From contig VXUA01000049.1 in assembly GCA_009837185.1 (NCBI GenBank), positions 1 through 64,000 on the forward strand: 64,000 bases of DNA. Reading direction: 5' to 3'. The stretch's first letter is position 1, and each line of letters starts with the position of its first letter. Position numbers and translations under genes: made by a program. Origin of the DNA: Gammaproteobacteria bacterium (lineage in GTDB: Bacteria; Pseudomonadota; Gammaproteobacteria; Pseudomonadales; Azotimanducaceae). The notes below the pieces were generated by a model, which had not been told where the DNA came from, ran no database searches, and saw only the letters and a program-made list of their open reading frames with translations. Shown in pieces: positions 10,001 through 19,508 of this stretch.

Positions 10001-10041
10001 ATGCTCTTACCACGCTCTGAAGTGGTAAGAGCATTTTCTTT
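10001..10041 (+). terminator. Rho-independent terminator of TonB receptor gene
   Basis: A perfect 13-bp stem (ATGCTCTTACCAC at 10001-10013 with GTGGTAAGAGCAT at 10022-10034) encloses an 8-base loop. It is followed by TTTCTTT. It lies 31 bases after the receptor stop. Confidence 0.85.
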
Positions 10042-10098
10042 GCTCGCCACTGACAGGGAGGGAGACCGCATAACTCCCCACAGAGATCTCAACTAACG

Positions 10099-10803
10099 AT
10101 GTTTTCTGCCAAAAACTTCTTGAAGCTCGCACTCGCTGCCACTGTGATCATTTGTATCGCATTGTTCTTTTTCTTACCGCTAAACGAATATCTCTCGTTT
10201 GAATATTTTCAGCGTCAAAGAAGTGCCATCATCGACCTGTATCTAGCGCATCCAACTCTGTTTATTGCGACGTACATAGCCATTTATGTGGTATTGACGG
10301 GCCTCTCAATTCCTAGTGCAACCCTACTAACTTTGATTGGCGGCGCGGTCTTTGGAGTCGCTACTGGAACTGTCGTGGTTTTGAGCGCAAGTACTTTAGG
10401 CGCTGTCTGTGCCTTTATATTGGCTCGCTATGTCTTACGAGACTACGTTCAAGAAAAGTTCAGCAATTACTTAGGCCGAATTAACCGTGGGGTGGCGGAA
10501 GAAGGCGCGTTCTATCTATTTGGTCTCCGGGTAGTCCCAGTCGTGCCCTACTTTGTAGTCAATTTTGTGATGGCTCTGACACCGATTCGCTTATGGACCT
10601 ATTACTGGGTCACGCAACTAGGTATGCTGCCGGGAACGGTTTTGTATGTCAATTCCGGGCAACAGTTAGGTAAGTTAGAGTCTGCTTCTGGAATCCTCTC
10701 TTGGACTCTCATACTTTCGCTCGTTGCACTCGGACTGTTTCCGCTAGTTGCAAAAAAACTGGTCGACTTTGCACGAGTTCGTATTAGAAGCGATAGAGAT
10801 TGA
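10099..10803 (+). CDS. VTT-domain (TVP38/TMEM64, DedA-like) membrane protein
   Basis: This is a 234-residue inner-membrane protein with about six hydrophobic helices. The central region matches the VTT/SNARE-associated domain: GLSIPSATLLTLIGGAVFGVATG, a basic ARYVLRDYVQEKF segment, then LRVVPVVPYFVVNFVMALTPI and a GMLPGTVLYVNSG segment. The TVP38/TMEM64 and DedA families have been linked to lipid flipping and membrane homeostasis. The exact substrate of this one is not known. It lies alone after a strong terminator, so it probably has its own promoter. Confidence 0.85.
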   Translation: MFSAKNFLKLALAATVIICIALFFFLPLNEYLSFEYFQRQRSAIIDLYLAHPTLFIATYIAIYVVLTGLSIPSATLLTLIGGAVFGVATGTVVVLSASTLGAVCAFILARYVLRDYVQEKFSNYLGRINRGVAEEGAFYLFGLRVVPVVPYFVVNFVMALTPIRLWTYYWVTQLGMLPGTVLYVNSGQQLGKLESASGILSWTLILSLVALGLFPLVAKKLVDFARVRIRSDRD

Positions 10804-11110
10804 ATGTGCTAAGTTAAACCGTGAACCTCAATTTAGACTAAGCAAACACAAGATACGTTTCCGGGTACGCGTGAGAACAGGTAGGTTCGTCCGTCCTCTC
10901 TAGTTACCTCTTTGTCTTAGGATGTCTATGCACGTGGCTCGGTAGTCAAGATTTTGAGAATTTTCAAAGTTCCGAAACTATCTTCGTCTCGTGAGGAGTC
11001 AGGTCGGTCTACCTAGAACCTCTTTTACTACAATGTAGTTCATGCGTGTTACCACGATGAAGATCGATAACACGCTCGTTCTGTTGATTGAATGAAATTG
11101 GAGGTAGATT
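10804..11110. other. Intergenic region, no gene seen
   Basis: These 307 bases between the VTT protein gene and the symporter gene hold no convincing ORF, tRNA or strong terminator. The last bases carry a GGAGGT ribosome-binding site for the symporter. A weak GTGTTA...TAACAC pair (about 11047-11074) is the only symmetry noticed. Confidence 0.5.
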
Positions 11111-12427
11111 GTGTTTAAAGAGTTCCTAAATGCCAGGTACTTAGCTTGGCACATTTTGATTGCGTTGGCGCTTGCTATTATTGTTGCAGCTCTTATACGT
11201 TGGAGAATTTCGAATGCCGAAACCCTAACGACCATCACTAGTTGGATCGGTATTTTCGGTACATTGTTTATCAATGCCCTCAAGATGGTGGTGGTCCCGC
11301 TTGTGTTCGCCGCGATTGCGGTTGGGGTGGCTGGCATGGCTAGTCAAAAATCCTTTGGAAGAATCGGGAGCAAAACTATTGCACTCTACCTCGTCACTGG
11401 GTTCATCGCTATTTTTACCGGACTAATCCTGGTTAATGTGATTCAGCCTGGGAATATGCAGATTGAACACGCACAGGCACTAGTCGACAGCATCGAAGGT
11501 ACGGACGCGCAATCGAACATGGCTGCTCGAATCGAGGGACGTAGTTGGTGGGACTTAGTCCAGATAATCGTTCGTGCTGTACCGCCTAATATTTTTGACG
11601 CTTTAACGAACAACGGCGGATTGCTTGCGATCATCTTTGTCGCCGTGGTGTTCGGGTTCTTTACTACTAAACTTACAGGAGCGGTCCGGGAAACCATCGA
11701 CAACTTGTGGCAAGGAATGTACGACGTGACAATTGCAGTCACGCTTTGGATCATCCGATTTGCCCCCATTGGGGTCTTTGCACTCGTCACCGTGATAATA
11801 GTAGGAACTGGCTTTAGCGCATTTAAACCTCTATTTTGGTTTGTCTTGACGGTACTGTTAGCACTAGCGCTTCACTTTTTTGTTTGGCTACCGTTAATGC
11901 AGGTGTTTCTTGCTCGAGTCAACCCGTTTAAGTATTACGGTAAGGTCGCAAAAGCACAACTGACCGCGTTTTCTACGGCGTCTTCTTCGGCAACGCTACC
12001 AGTTACGATTAAAAGCGCACAAGATGCTGGTGTTTCAAAACGAACTTCAAGTTTTGTTTTACCGCTCGGTGCAACAGTCAACATGGATGGCACCGCGCTC
12101 TATGAGTGCGTGGTCGTGATTTTTATCGCGCAGATATATTCCGTCGTTTCCGGTGTCGAGTTTGGGTTCATCGAACAACTTCTCGTAGTCTTACTAGCCC
12201 TAGTTACGTCCATCGGCGTTGCCGGGGTTCCAGCAGCCAGTCTCGTCGCCATAACCCTAATCTTGGGAGTCTTGGAATTACCTGCCGAGTGGCTCGCGAT
12301 CATCCTAGCAGTTGATCGAATTCTTGACATGTGTCGTACCTCGACCAACGTCACCAGTGATCTCACGATTGCAGCAATCGTGGCTCGATCCGAAGGCGAA
12401 GAGCTCCCCGAAGTCAAAGCAGCGTAG
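11111..12427 (+). CDS. Dicarboxylate/amino acid:cation symporter (DAACS family)
   Basis: This 438-residue membrane transporter is of the GltP/DctA family. It carries the re-entrant hairpin motif STASSSATLP and the substrate-binding NMDGTALYE stretch, followed by DRILDMCRTSTNVTSDLTIAAIV near the C-terminus, all diagnostic of the family. It imports glutamate/aspartate or C4-dicarboxylates with protons or sodium across the inner membrane. The motifs alone do not settle the substrate. The GTG start at 11111 is well supported by GGAGGT seven bases upstream. It is followed by an inverted repeat before the convergent MFS gene. Confidence 0.93.
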   Translation: MFKEFLNARYLAWHILIALALAIIVAALIRWRISNAETLTTITSWIGIFGTLFINALKMVVVPLVFAAIAVGVAGMASQKSFGRIGSKTIALYLVTGFIAIFTGLILVNVIQPGNMQIEHAQALVDSIEGTDAQSNMAARIEGRSWWDLVQIIVRAVPPNIFDALTNNGGLLAIIFVAVVFGFFTTKLTGAVRETIDNLWQGMYDVTIAVTLWIIRFAPIGVFALVTVIIVGTGFSAFKPLFWFVLTVLLALALHFFVWLPLMQVFLARVNPFKYYGKVAKAQLTAFSTASSSATLPVTIKSAQDAGVSKRTSSFVLPLGATVNMDGTALYECVVVIFIAQIYSVVSGVEFGFIEQLLVVLLALVTSIGVAGVPAASLVAITLILGVLELPAEWLAIILAVDRILDMCRTSTNVTSDLTIAAIVARSEGEELPEVKAA

Positions 12428-12437
12428 ACTGCATTTT

Positions 12438-12472
12438 CTCGTGCGGCATGGCTGAGTTCCATGTCGCACGAG
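12438..12472. terminator. Hairpin between convergent genes, possible terminator
   Basis: A 14-bp stem with one G-T wobble pairs 12438-12451 with 12459-12472, leaving a 7-base loop. It sits between the symporter stop and the MFS stop. Neither strand has a clear T-tract, so factor-independent termination is uncertain. Confidence 0.45.
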
Positions 12473-12481
12473 TAACACACG

Positions 12482-13804
12482 CTATCCTGTCTGTGAACGA
12501 GTTCTTTCTCGTTTCATATCGTGGTGCATGCGTATGAAACCGATCCAAGAGATCACCCCGATCACCATACAAACCAAAAATAGCTGAGCTTTGATACCTG
12601 AAAAGTCGGGTAACCAAGCAACACCGGACCAGCCGACATAGAGTCCAATACCTAGCACTCCCGCTATTGCTCCGCGAATTCCCGTGAGAGTCACATGCAC
12701 TGACATGTAGTCTGATAGTTTGTCTAGAGGTGCAAAGTCATTGTGTCCAAGCTGCCAGCCTAGCGATCCACCACTTCGCGCAACACCTTTGACCGATCCA
12801 GCTATGCCCAACAGAATAAAACTCTGAAACATCGCTCCTAACCAAACTAAGAGTTGCGACAGCACCCATACTCCGCTAATTCGAGTTCGAAAGTGGGTGA
12901 TGTGAACGCGATCGAGATAACGCGCCCACAGGGGAATCGTCAGAGTGCTGAAGAAAAAGGGCAAGATATTTAAGATCGTGAGACTTACCGTATAGCTTGC
13001 CTGAAGTTCGCGCGACACTAGAAAAATTAGCGGGGCTTCAATGCTCAAGTTCGAGATTCCGTTCAAAAACTGATACGCCTGATAGCGTGCGAACCGCTTA
13101 TCTTGTCGCAGAATCCGGAAAAATCGAAAGCGCGTTTTTGCCGTTCGAGCAACTTTGACAGAGTGCCGCTCACGAACGCGCTGACGACGTTCACCCGCAA
13201 CGTGCACCCGAGCGAATGCCATTACACCGAACAGAGATATAAGCATGGCTACCCCGTAGATCCAACGAAATGTCATCGGATTGGCATCCAAAATCGGCGC
13301 GGCAGTAACAGTCGTAAGCACTATGACGAGGCTTGTTACCACTTGCAGTCGACCAGTGGTACGGGCTCGCACGTCTCGTGGGTAGTTCAAACTCCAAACC
13401 ACGCTTCGAATAGTGATTACTCCCGCGGTAAGTGTCCGGGCGCAGACCACGCCAATGACAAGAAGCAGGCTTCCTACTGCGTTGAGTGGCGCTACTGCAA
13501 CGACTAGTAAACATGTGACAACGAGAAATTGGAGAACTACGATTATCGGTACTTTGGGTCTTGCATTCGCCAATCTAGCCCAAAAGTAGCTGGACAGACT
13601 ACCGAGAAACGGCGCGGATATGAGTATCGCGATTACGAATGCTGGAACTGCGTAAATCTTGTCGGCGATCACCCCAATGAACGTTCCTTCGAGCATCGCT
13701 AGGGCGACAGAATAGGTCAGATCAGTGACCTGTTCGTGTTTTAGACTGCGTTTCTGTTCCGGTTGTAGTTTGGGGCTACCGAAAATGCCGCCGAGCAATC
13801 CCAA
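12482..13804 (-). CDS. MFS transporter
   Basis: This is a 440-residue protein with roughly twelve hydrophobic segments and a basic loop in the middle (about residues 205-235: GERRQRVRERHSVKVARTAKTR). That is the fold and length of a major facilitator superfamily permease in the inner membrane. I see no motif that gives a substrate. It begins five bases after the aceE stop codon on the same strand, so the two genes are probably co-transcribed. A role related to pyruvate or a central metabolite would be only a guess from position. The ATG start at 13804 is the first in frame after aceE. Confidence 0.75.
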   Translation of the reverse strand: MGLLGGIFGSPKLQPEQKRSLKHEQVTDLTYSVALAMLEGTFIGVIADKIYAVPAFVIAILISAPFLGSLSSYFWARLANARPKVPIIVVLQFLVVTCLLVVAVAPLNAVGSLLLVIGVVCARTLTAGVITIRSVVWSLNYPRDVRARTTGRLQVVTSLVIVLTTVTAAPILDANPMTFRWIYGVAMLISLFGVMAFARVHVAGERRQRVRERHSVKVARTAKTRFRFFRILRQDKRFARYQAYQFLNGISNLSIEAPLIFLVSRELQASYTVSLTILNILPFFFSTLTIPLWARYLDRVHITHFRTRISGVWVLSQLLVWLGAMFQSFILLGIAGSVKGVARSGGSLGWQLGHNDFAPLDKLSDYMSVHVTLTGIRGAIAGVLGIGLYVGWSGVAWLPDFSGIKAQLFLVCMVIGVISWIGFIRMHHDMKRERTRSQTG

Positions 13805-13809
13805 CGTTG

Positions 13810-16443
13810 CTAGATCGTTGAAACTTTGGTTAGGTCAAGCTTGGCTTTTTTTGCAAATCTCTTCGCCGTCGTACTTGGTTCGTTCTGAGTCTGTGCTAAC
13901 GCAGAGAGCGCTGCAAACACAATCCAATCCGCAGATACCTCGAAGTAGTTCCGCAGAGCTTCGCGAGACTCAGACAGACCAAAGCCGTCCGTTCCTAGCA
14001 CCACGTACTTGCCCGGAATCCAAGGTGCAATAAGCAATGGCAAGGCGCGCTGATAGTCGGTAGTCGCAATAAACACACCGGTTTCGCCGTGCAAGCACTC
14101 TTGTACATAAGGCATGCTTCGCGATTCGCCCACTTGCACCAATTCATCTCGTTCGGATTTGAGAGCTTGTCGATGGAGCTCGCCATAACTTGTTACACTC
14201 CAAACGCTCACTCGCTTCCCAAACTCCCGAAGCATCTTCGCCGCGTTTAACACTTCGGTCATTATTGCACCACTGCCGAAGAGGTTTACTTCGGCACCCT
14301 TTTCATACTCAAACGCGTACATACCTCGCAAAATACCATCTTCAGCACCCTCGGGCATCGGCGGCATGACATAATTCTGATTGGTTACGGTAAGGTAGTA
14401 GAACACTTCTTCGTGATCAACATACATCCGCCGTACACCGTTTTGGAAGATTACGGCAAGTTCATACGCAAACGCTGGATCGTAGCTTACTAGGTTGGGT
14501 ATTGTTGCTGCCACTACGTGAGAGTGGCCATCCTGGTGTTGGACTCCTTCTCCATTTAGGGTAGTTCGACCCGACGTAGCGCCAATCAAAAACCCTTTGC
14601 ACATCATGTCGCCACCGGCCCACACTAGATCACCAACTCTCTGAAAACCAAAAATAGAGTAGAACAAGTAAATCGGAATCATCGGGATACCGTAGGTCGC
14701 GTAAGCCGTACCCGCAGCTAAGAACGCGGCCATCGCACTGACTTCACAGATACCTTCCTGCAAAATTTGTCCATCGCTTGCTTCCCGGTAGGGAGCGATA
14801 GTGCCGGCGTCCACTGGCGTATATCGTTGTCCATCAGGCGAATAAATGCCCACTTGAGCGATCAAACCATCCATACCAAACGTTCTGGCTTCGTCTGGAA
14901 TAATGGGAACTAGATATGGGGCAATAGTCTTTTCTCGCAATAGACGCTGCAATATACGTACCAACGCCATGGTGGTCGATAACTCGCGACCACGACTGCC
15001 TTCTAAGATGTCCTTGAAAAAATCCAAATCGGGTGGTTCTAACGAAACATAGTCCACCGTACGTTGCGGTAAATAACCACCTAGTTGTTTTCGCCTTTGT
15101 TTGAGGTATTGCATTTCCGCACTGTCTTCAGCAGGGCGGTAGAATGCCGCTTGGTTCTTCTCGTCGTCATCAAGAGGAATCCCGAGGCTTGAGGCAAACT
15201 CTGTTCGTTCCTTTCCGCTCAATTGTTTTTTCTGGTGAATAGTGTTTCGACCTTGTGACGCTAACCCTAAGCCATCTCCCTTGACTGTTTTCGCGAGGAT
15301 TACACATGGTTTGTCTTGAACCGACATAGCCTGTTGGTAAGCTGCGTAGATCTTGTGGTGGTCATGTCCACCGCGTTTAAGCGACGTTAGTTCTTCGTCG
15401 GTAAGAGAACTGAAAAGTTGCTCAAGTTTCTTGTCGTCGCCGACCAAATGTTCGCGTGTTGTATCTCCTTGGGAAGCACTATAACGCTGAAAATCGCCGT
15501 CGACCAATTCCTCCAAACGAGATCGCAATACGCGAGTACGATCTTTGGCAAAGAGGGGGTCCCAATCGCTCCCCCAAATCACCTTAATAACGTGCCAACC
15601 CGCGCCATGGAACATTCTCTCTAGTTCCTGAATGATCTTGCCGTTACCACGTACTGGTCCATCAAGACGTTGCAAATTGCAGTTGACGACAAAGATTAAA
15701 TTGTCGAGTTGTTCCCGTCCGGCTAAGTTGATCGTGCCTAACACTTCGGGTTCGTCTGCTTCACCGTCTCCAACAAACAACCAAATCTTGCTATCGCATG
15801 GTTCGCGCAATCCCCTTGCCTCTAAGTAGCGAAGGAAACGAGCTTGGTGAATTGCACAAGGAGTAGAGAGTCCCATACTGGCGGTTGGCATTTGCCAAAA
15901 CTGAGGCATACGGCGGGGGTGGGGATAGGAAGGCAGACCACCACCAGGTTGTAATTCGCGCCGGAAATTTACCAAGTTCTCGGTCGTGAGTCGGCCTTCG
16001 AGCCATGCGCGCGCATAGACACCGGGCGAAGCATGAGCTTGTATGTGAACTTGATCCCCGTGGTCAGCACGAAAGAAGTGATTAAAACCTACTTCCATGA
16101 GTGTCGCAGCCGACAGATATGTACCGATGTGACCGCCCACACCGGTACCACTATCGTAAGCTTGAATCACCATCGCTGCCGCGTTCCAACGAATGATGTT
16201 CTCGATCTTCCGTTCTATTGCAATGTCGCCCGGATACTGTGGCTGAGCTGCGGGCGAGATGGAATTGATGTAAGGTGTATTGAGAGCGTCTTCACCCAAA
16301 CAAACGCCTCGATTTTGAAGTTCTTCGTGAAGTCTCTTAAGTAACGTGGTCGCGTCTTCGTGTCCTCGCACCTGAAGAACAGCGTCTAATGCTTCAACCC
16401 ACTCCTGCTGTTCAGCTTCCCATTCATCTTGTGTTTGGTGCAA
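13810..16443 (-). CDS. aceE: Pyruvate dehydrogenase E1 component (homodimeric)
   Basis: This 877-residue protein is the E1 subunit of the pyruvate dehydrogenase complex, close to the 887 residues of E. coli AceE. It decarboxylates pyruvate with thiamine diphosphate and passes the acetyl group to lipoyl-E2. The thiamine/Mg motif is present as GDGEADEPE followed by NCNLQ (about residues 225-255). HIGTYLSAATLMEVGFNHFFR and the regions ATSGRTTLNGEGVQHQDGHS and GTDGFGLSESREALR match the family. The usual partners aceF (E2) and lpd (E3) are not adjacent. Instead an MFS transporter follows five bases downstream. The upstream 289 bases to the divergent ZIP gene must carry its promoter. Confidence 0.95.
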   Translation of the reverse strand: MHQTQDEWEAEQQEWVEALDAVLQVRGHEDATTLLKRLHEELQNRGVCLGEDALNTPYINSISPAAQPQYPGDIAIERKIENIIRWNAAAMVIQAYDSGTGVGGHIGTYLSAATLMEVGFNHFFRADHGDQVHIQAHASPGVYARAWLEGRLTTENLVNFRRELQPGGGLPSYPHPRRMPQFWQMPTASMGLSTPCAIHQARFLRYLEARGLREPCDSKIWLFVGDGEADEPEVLGTINLAGREQLDNLIFVVNCNLQRLDGPVRGNGKIIQELERMFHGAGWHVIKVIWGSDWDPLFAKDRTRVLRSRLEELVDGDFQRYSASQGDTTREHLVGDDKKLEQLFSSLTDEELTSLKRGGHDHHKIYAAYQQAMSVQDKPCVILAKTVKGDGLGLASQGRNTIHQKKQLSGKERTEFASSLGIPLDDDEKNQAAFYRPAEDSAEMQYLKQRRKQLGGYLPQRTVDYVSLEPPDLDFFKDILEGSRGRELSTTMALVRILQRLLREKTIAPYLVPIIPDEARTFGMDGLIAQVGIYSPDGQRYTPVDAGTIAPYREASDGQILQEGICEVSAMAAFLAAGTAYATYGIPMIPIYLFYSIFGFQRVGDLVWAGGDMMCKGFLIGATSGRTTLNGEGVQHQDGHSHVVAATIPNLVSYDPAFAYELAVIFQNGVRRMYVDHEEVFYYLTVTNQNYVMPPMPEGAEDGILRGMYAFEYEKGAEVNLFGSGAIMTEVLNAAKMLREFGKRVSVWSVTSYGELHRQALKSERDELVQVGESRSMPYVQECLHGETGVFIATTDYQRALPLLIAPWIPGKYVVLGTDGFGLSESREALRNYFEVSADWIVFAALSALAQTQNEPSTTAKRFAKKAKLDLTKVSTI

Positions 16444-16732
16444 CTATATTTCCCTAAATTCCATTCTTTACGTGTTCTTAGAATTGTAAGTACCGCAAAA
16501 ATTTCAAATTTGTCGCAACCTTTGGACTCTTAGCCGTCGTCCTTGGTGCCGTACTGACACGTTTCCTGGTATTGCCCCGAGCAAATTACTTTTTTCTGTG
16601 TAAACCAACGCAGCGTGAATTTATAGCGTTTCTAAGATTTTTCGCCCCGAAGAAAACACTGTTCACAACAAATATAGTGTAGTGGTAGTGAAAATGTGAC
16701 TCTGGTTTCAACATTTCATTGGTGTTTTATCC

Positions 16733-17581
16733 GTGTCTCCGTACTTCAAAGCACTATTATTCTCGTTACCGGTTGTCGTAGCATCACTTGTCGGTGGTTG
16801 GCTTCCGACCGCTAAAGAATTCACTCACGCAATAACCCAAGTGTTTCTGTCCTTTGTGAGTGGCTTCATGATCGGGATTGCCGTTCTGCACATACTCCCA
16901 CACGGGATTGACCAAATCGCGTCAGTTTACACTGAAAGCTCTGTACAACTCGGTGCGCTTAGCATGGTTTGTGGCATCGTGCTCATGTTCGGGACGTTAC
17001 GTTTATTGAGCTTTCATGACCACGAACCAGTATCCACGACATACAACGCGGAAGGGACTGCGCGCACTGGAAGTGCTACTTGGATCGCTGTGATAGCAGG
17101 TATGAGCGTGCATACACTCTTTGAAGGGTTCGCTATAGGATCGATTCTCAGCATTGACTATGTGGCGTTAGACCTAAGCACACATACTGACGTCAAAGTG
17201 TATTCTTCAACTCTCGCGCTAGGAGTAGTGTTCGCCATTGTGGTACACAAGCCTTTTGATGCCTTAACCGTTGTTGGTGTTACGAAATATGCCGGTGTGG
17301 AAAAGAAATCACTCTGGCTAACCAATGTGTTATTTGCGCTTATTTGTCCCTTCGCAGCTTTAATAGCACTATTTTTCTTAGTGGAAGTTCTTCACGATTA
17401 CGAACACATTGTTGGATTTCTTCTCGCTTTCGTTTCGGGGGTGTTTCTCTGCGTCGCCTTAGCAGATCTGTTACCCGAAGCCTTCCGACATCAGCATGAT
17501 CGGTTGAAGATTTTTATAGCGTTTCTTTGCGGTTTGCTGCTAACCTGGATATCCCTGTTGTTTTTACCGCACATGCATTAA
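16733..17581 (+). CDS. ZIP family metal transporter
   Basis: This is a 282-residue membrane protein with about eight hydrophobic helices. Helix 4 carries the ZIP signature HTLFEGFAIGS (HxxxEG). A matching helix 5 carries VVHKPFDALTVV, and these provide metal-binding histidines and acidic residues. ZIP proteins import zinc or other divalent metals into the cytoplasm. A histidine-bearing variable loop (LLSFHDHEP, about residues 95-103) precedes helix 4. The start is a GTG at 16733, with no ATG giving a complete first helix. It ends seven bases before rsgA, suggesting co-transcription. RsgA binds zinc, but linking the two is inference. Confidence 0.8.
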   Translation: MSPYFKALLFSLPVVVASLVGGWLPTAKEFTHAITQVFLSFVSGFMIGIAVLHILPHGIDQIASVYTESSVQLGALSMVCGIVLMFGTLRLLSFHDHEPVSTTYNAEGTARTGSATWIAVIAGMSVHTLFEGFAIGSILSIDYVALDLSTHTDVKVYSSTLALGVVFAIVVHKPFDALTVVGVTKYAGVEKKSLWLTNVLFALICPFAALIALFFLVEVLHDYEHIVGFLLAFVSGVFLCVALADLLPEAFRHQHDRLKIFIAFLCGLLLTWISLLFLPHMH

Positions 17582-17588
17582 CGATCGG

Positions 17589-18578
17589 ATGACTCTTCAC
17601 GCACTAGGATGGTCTTCTCGGTTCGCACTCCATGTCAAAGAAGACGGTGAAGAAATTCAACGAATTCCGGTGCGGGTGATCGCACAACACAGGCATACTT
17701 TGGTTGTGCACGATGGTACGAACGAAATCGAGCTTCCTGCTCTGGGTAAGTGGTTTCGAGATAAACAATCCACTCAGCCCACGGTCGGCGATTGGCTTAT
17801 ATTCTCCCAACAGGACGTGAGTCGAACACGCATCCTTCCGCGTGAATCGGAAATTCAACGCTTAGTGAAAGCACGTCGAACCGCGCAGGTGATTGCCGCA
17901 AACGTCGACCTTCTCCTCGTAATTATCGCATGTAACGACGACTTCTCGGAATCGAAACTTGAACGTTATCTCGCGCTCGCAGAAGCGGCTGGCGTTGATG
18001 CTCATGTGGTGTTTTCTAAGATGGATTTAAATCCCAACTACGCTCAAATAGTAGAGCGCGCTAGACCATTGCTCTTCGATATCGAGTGCACAACTGTGAA
18101 TTGCTTGGATGCGGAAACGCTGGGGACAATTCGTCTGTTATTTACAACCCAAATAACGGGCTTGGTAGTCGGTTCGTCTGGAGTGGGAAAGTCTACTTTG
18201 ACCAATACGTTGGTCGGCGAATCCGTGCAAAAAACGCAACGAACCCGATCGAAAGACGAAAAGGGTCGACACACTACTTCCGCTCGTCGCCTTGTGCACA
18301 TCCCCACCGGTGGTTTAATCATAGATGTTCCAGGGATTCGCGAACTTGCGCTGACTGGAGTGGCAGAGTCACTACCGCGGACATTTCCTGATATTGAATC
18401 GCTCGCACAAGAGTGTGCGTATCGGGATTGCGCCCACGAACAGGAACCTAATTGTCGTGTTCGGACCGCGCTACGAGACGGTGTATTGGATAAGCGAAGG
18501 TTAAAGAACTACAATCGGATTCGGATTCAACTATCGCCAGCTTTTTCACCACACGCGCCCAAGGAAATTGAAGTGTAA
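17589..18578 (+). CDS. rsgA: Ribosome small-subunit biogenesis GTPase RsgA
   Basis: This 329-residue protein is the circularly permuted GTPase that acts late in 30S subunit maturation. It has an OB-fold N-terminus. The G motifs come in permuted order: FSKMD (G4), then GSSGVGKST (G1, residues 195-203), then DVPGI (G3). A C-terminal zinc-binding knuckle reads CAYRDCAHEQEPNC. Length and order match RsgA/YjeQ (about 350). The ATG at 17589 follows the ZIP transporter stop by seven bases. Nothing is missing. Confidence 0.95.
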   Translation: MTLHALGWSSRFALHVKEDGEEIQRIPVRVIAQHRHTLVVHDGTNEIELPALGKWFRDKQSTQPTVGDWLIFSQQDVSRTRILPRESEIQRLVKARRTAQVIAANVDLLLVIIACNDDFSESKLERYLALAEAAGVDAHVVFSKMDLNPNYAQIVERARPLLFDIECTTVNCLDAETLGTIRLLFTTQITGLVVGSSGVGKSTLTNTLVGESVQKTQRTRSKDEKGRHTTSARRLVHIPTGGLIIDVPGIRELALTGVAESLPRTFPDIESLAQECAYRDCAHEQEPNCRVRTALRDGVLDKRRLKNYNRIRIQLSPAFSPHAPKEIEV

Positions 18579-18616
18579 TCACAGCGACATGATGCCCTGC
18601 AATGGAGATAGTTTCG

Positions 18617-18934
18617 CTAATCGACTCTCACGAGGCGCACAAAGTCTCGTTCTATCTCTTTGTGGAACCGATCGGGAAGATGGTTCCAATCATGTGCTTC
18701 GACCAGAAATGGGATCGTAGACTCCTGGAGTGCATGCCTGAGTTCCAGCAACTTCTCGATCGGAATCTCTTGTAATTCCGGACCACGCAAAACTAGATCA
18801 AGGTCACTCCCATCATGACAACGGTTTGTTAACCGACTTCCATAAGCCCAAACCTCTACGCCCGGTAGATATTCTTGGAACAAAGACTCAAGCAGTCGCC
18901 GATATTTCTCAGGTAGGCGTAATCGATTAGTCAT
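18617..18934 (-). CDS. MNT-type nucleotidyltransferase (antitoxin of HEPN-MNT pair)
   Basis: This 105-residue minimal nucleotidyltransferase carries the motif GSx10DxD exactly (GS at 32-33, D44 and D46). In type VII toxin-antitoxin systems the MNT protein neutralises the partner HEPN RNase by transferring nucleotides to it, and this gene directly follows a HEPN gene. I use the ATG at 18934, which overlaps the HEPN stop by a few bases. A TTG at 18949 would add five residues. The overlap implies translational coupling. The motif residues are intact, so the enzyme is probably active. Confidence 0.82.
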   Translation of the reverse strand: MTNRLRLPEKYRRLLESLFQEYLPGVEVWAYGSRLTNRCHDGSDLDLVLRGPELQEIPIEKLLELRHALQESTIPFLVEAHDWNHLPDRFHKEIERDFVRLVRVD

Positions 18935-19361
18935 CGTTCTTTTGTTCAATCAATTCTGCCAACGCGTTTGCGTCTTCAATGAATTTCGGTAGTAATACTA
19001 AAGTGGACTCTGCAAATCCCTCTCCGTAGTCATGCACGGTATCGTTTCGATTATCGCGGTAATGAATCCAACGTTCGACAGTAGTAATGTCCATTAAATC
19101 ATGCCGGGAAGCATATCGGAAAAGATCCTTGTAGGTCAATCTCGCAGCGTCTTTCGCACTAGCGAAGTAAGCTGATATTCGTTTGCGTAACAACTTTCCT
19201 CCTTGTTCAAGGACTAACTCAAACTCCTTAACACACGCCGCCCTATAGAGTTCATAGTCTGGATGATCCTTTGTTGGAAGCTCATTCAGTTTGGTATATG
19301 CTCGTTCCAAAGTCCGGATACACCGTCGAAGGAAATTAGTGTCAATTGGGCGGGAAGTCAT
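18927..19361 (-). CDS. HEPN-domain protein, likely toxin of HEPN-MNT system
   Basis: This 144-residue all-helical protein is of the nucleotidyltransferase substrate-binding (HI0074-like) HEPN family. The key RNase motif Rx4H is visible as RNDTVH (R105, H110) within YRDNRNDTVHDYGE. HEPN toxins cleave RNA, and the adjacent MNT partner inactivates them. The ATG at 19361 gives a start that fits the family. A longer frame to 19463 adds 34 residues with no family resemblance. The MNT gene overlaps its 3' end. The arfB ribosome-rescue gene is divergent, 147 bases away. The chromosomal location near the origin is a little unusual for such a pair. Confidence 0.82.
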   Translation of the reverse strand: MTSRPIDTNFLRRCIRTLERAYTKLNELPTKDHPDYELYRAACVKEFELVLEQGGKLLRKRISAYFASAKDAARLTYKDLFRYASRHDLMDITTVERWIHYRDNRNDTVHDYGEGFAESTLVLLPKFIEDANALAELIEQKNDD

Positions 19362-19508
19362 CGTTGTACAGAGAAATAATTTCAGATTTGCTGTTTCGGC
19401 TCGTAGTCTGGATTGCGGTTCTAAACTGAAACGGATACGTATAACTCTAGAAAATTGTACCAAAGAGAGGAAAATTCGCAGACTTACTATGGGTTGCCCA
19501 AAACAATA

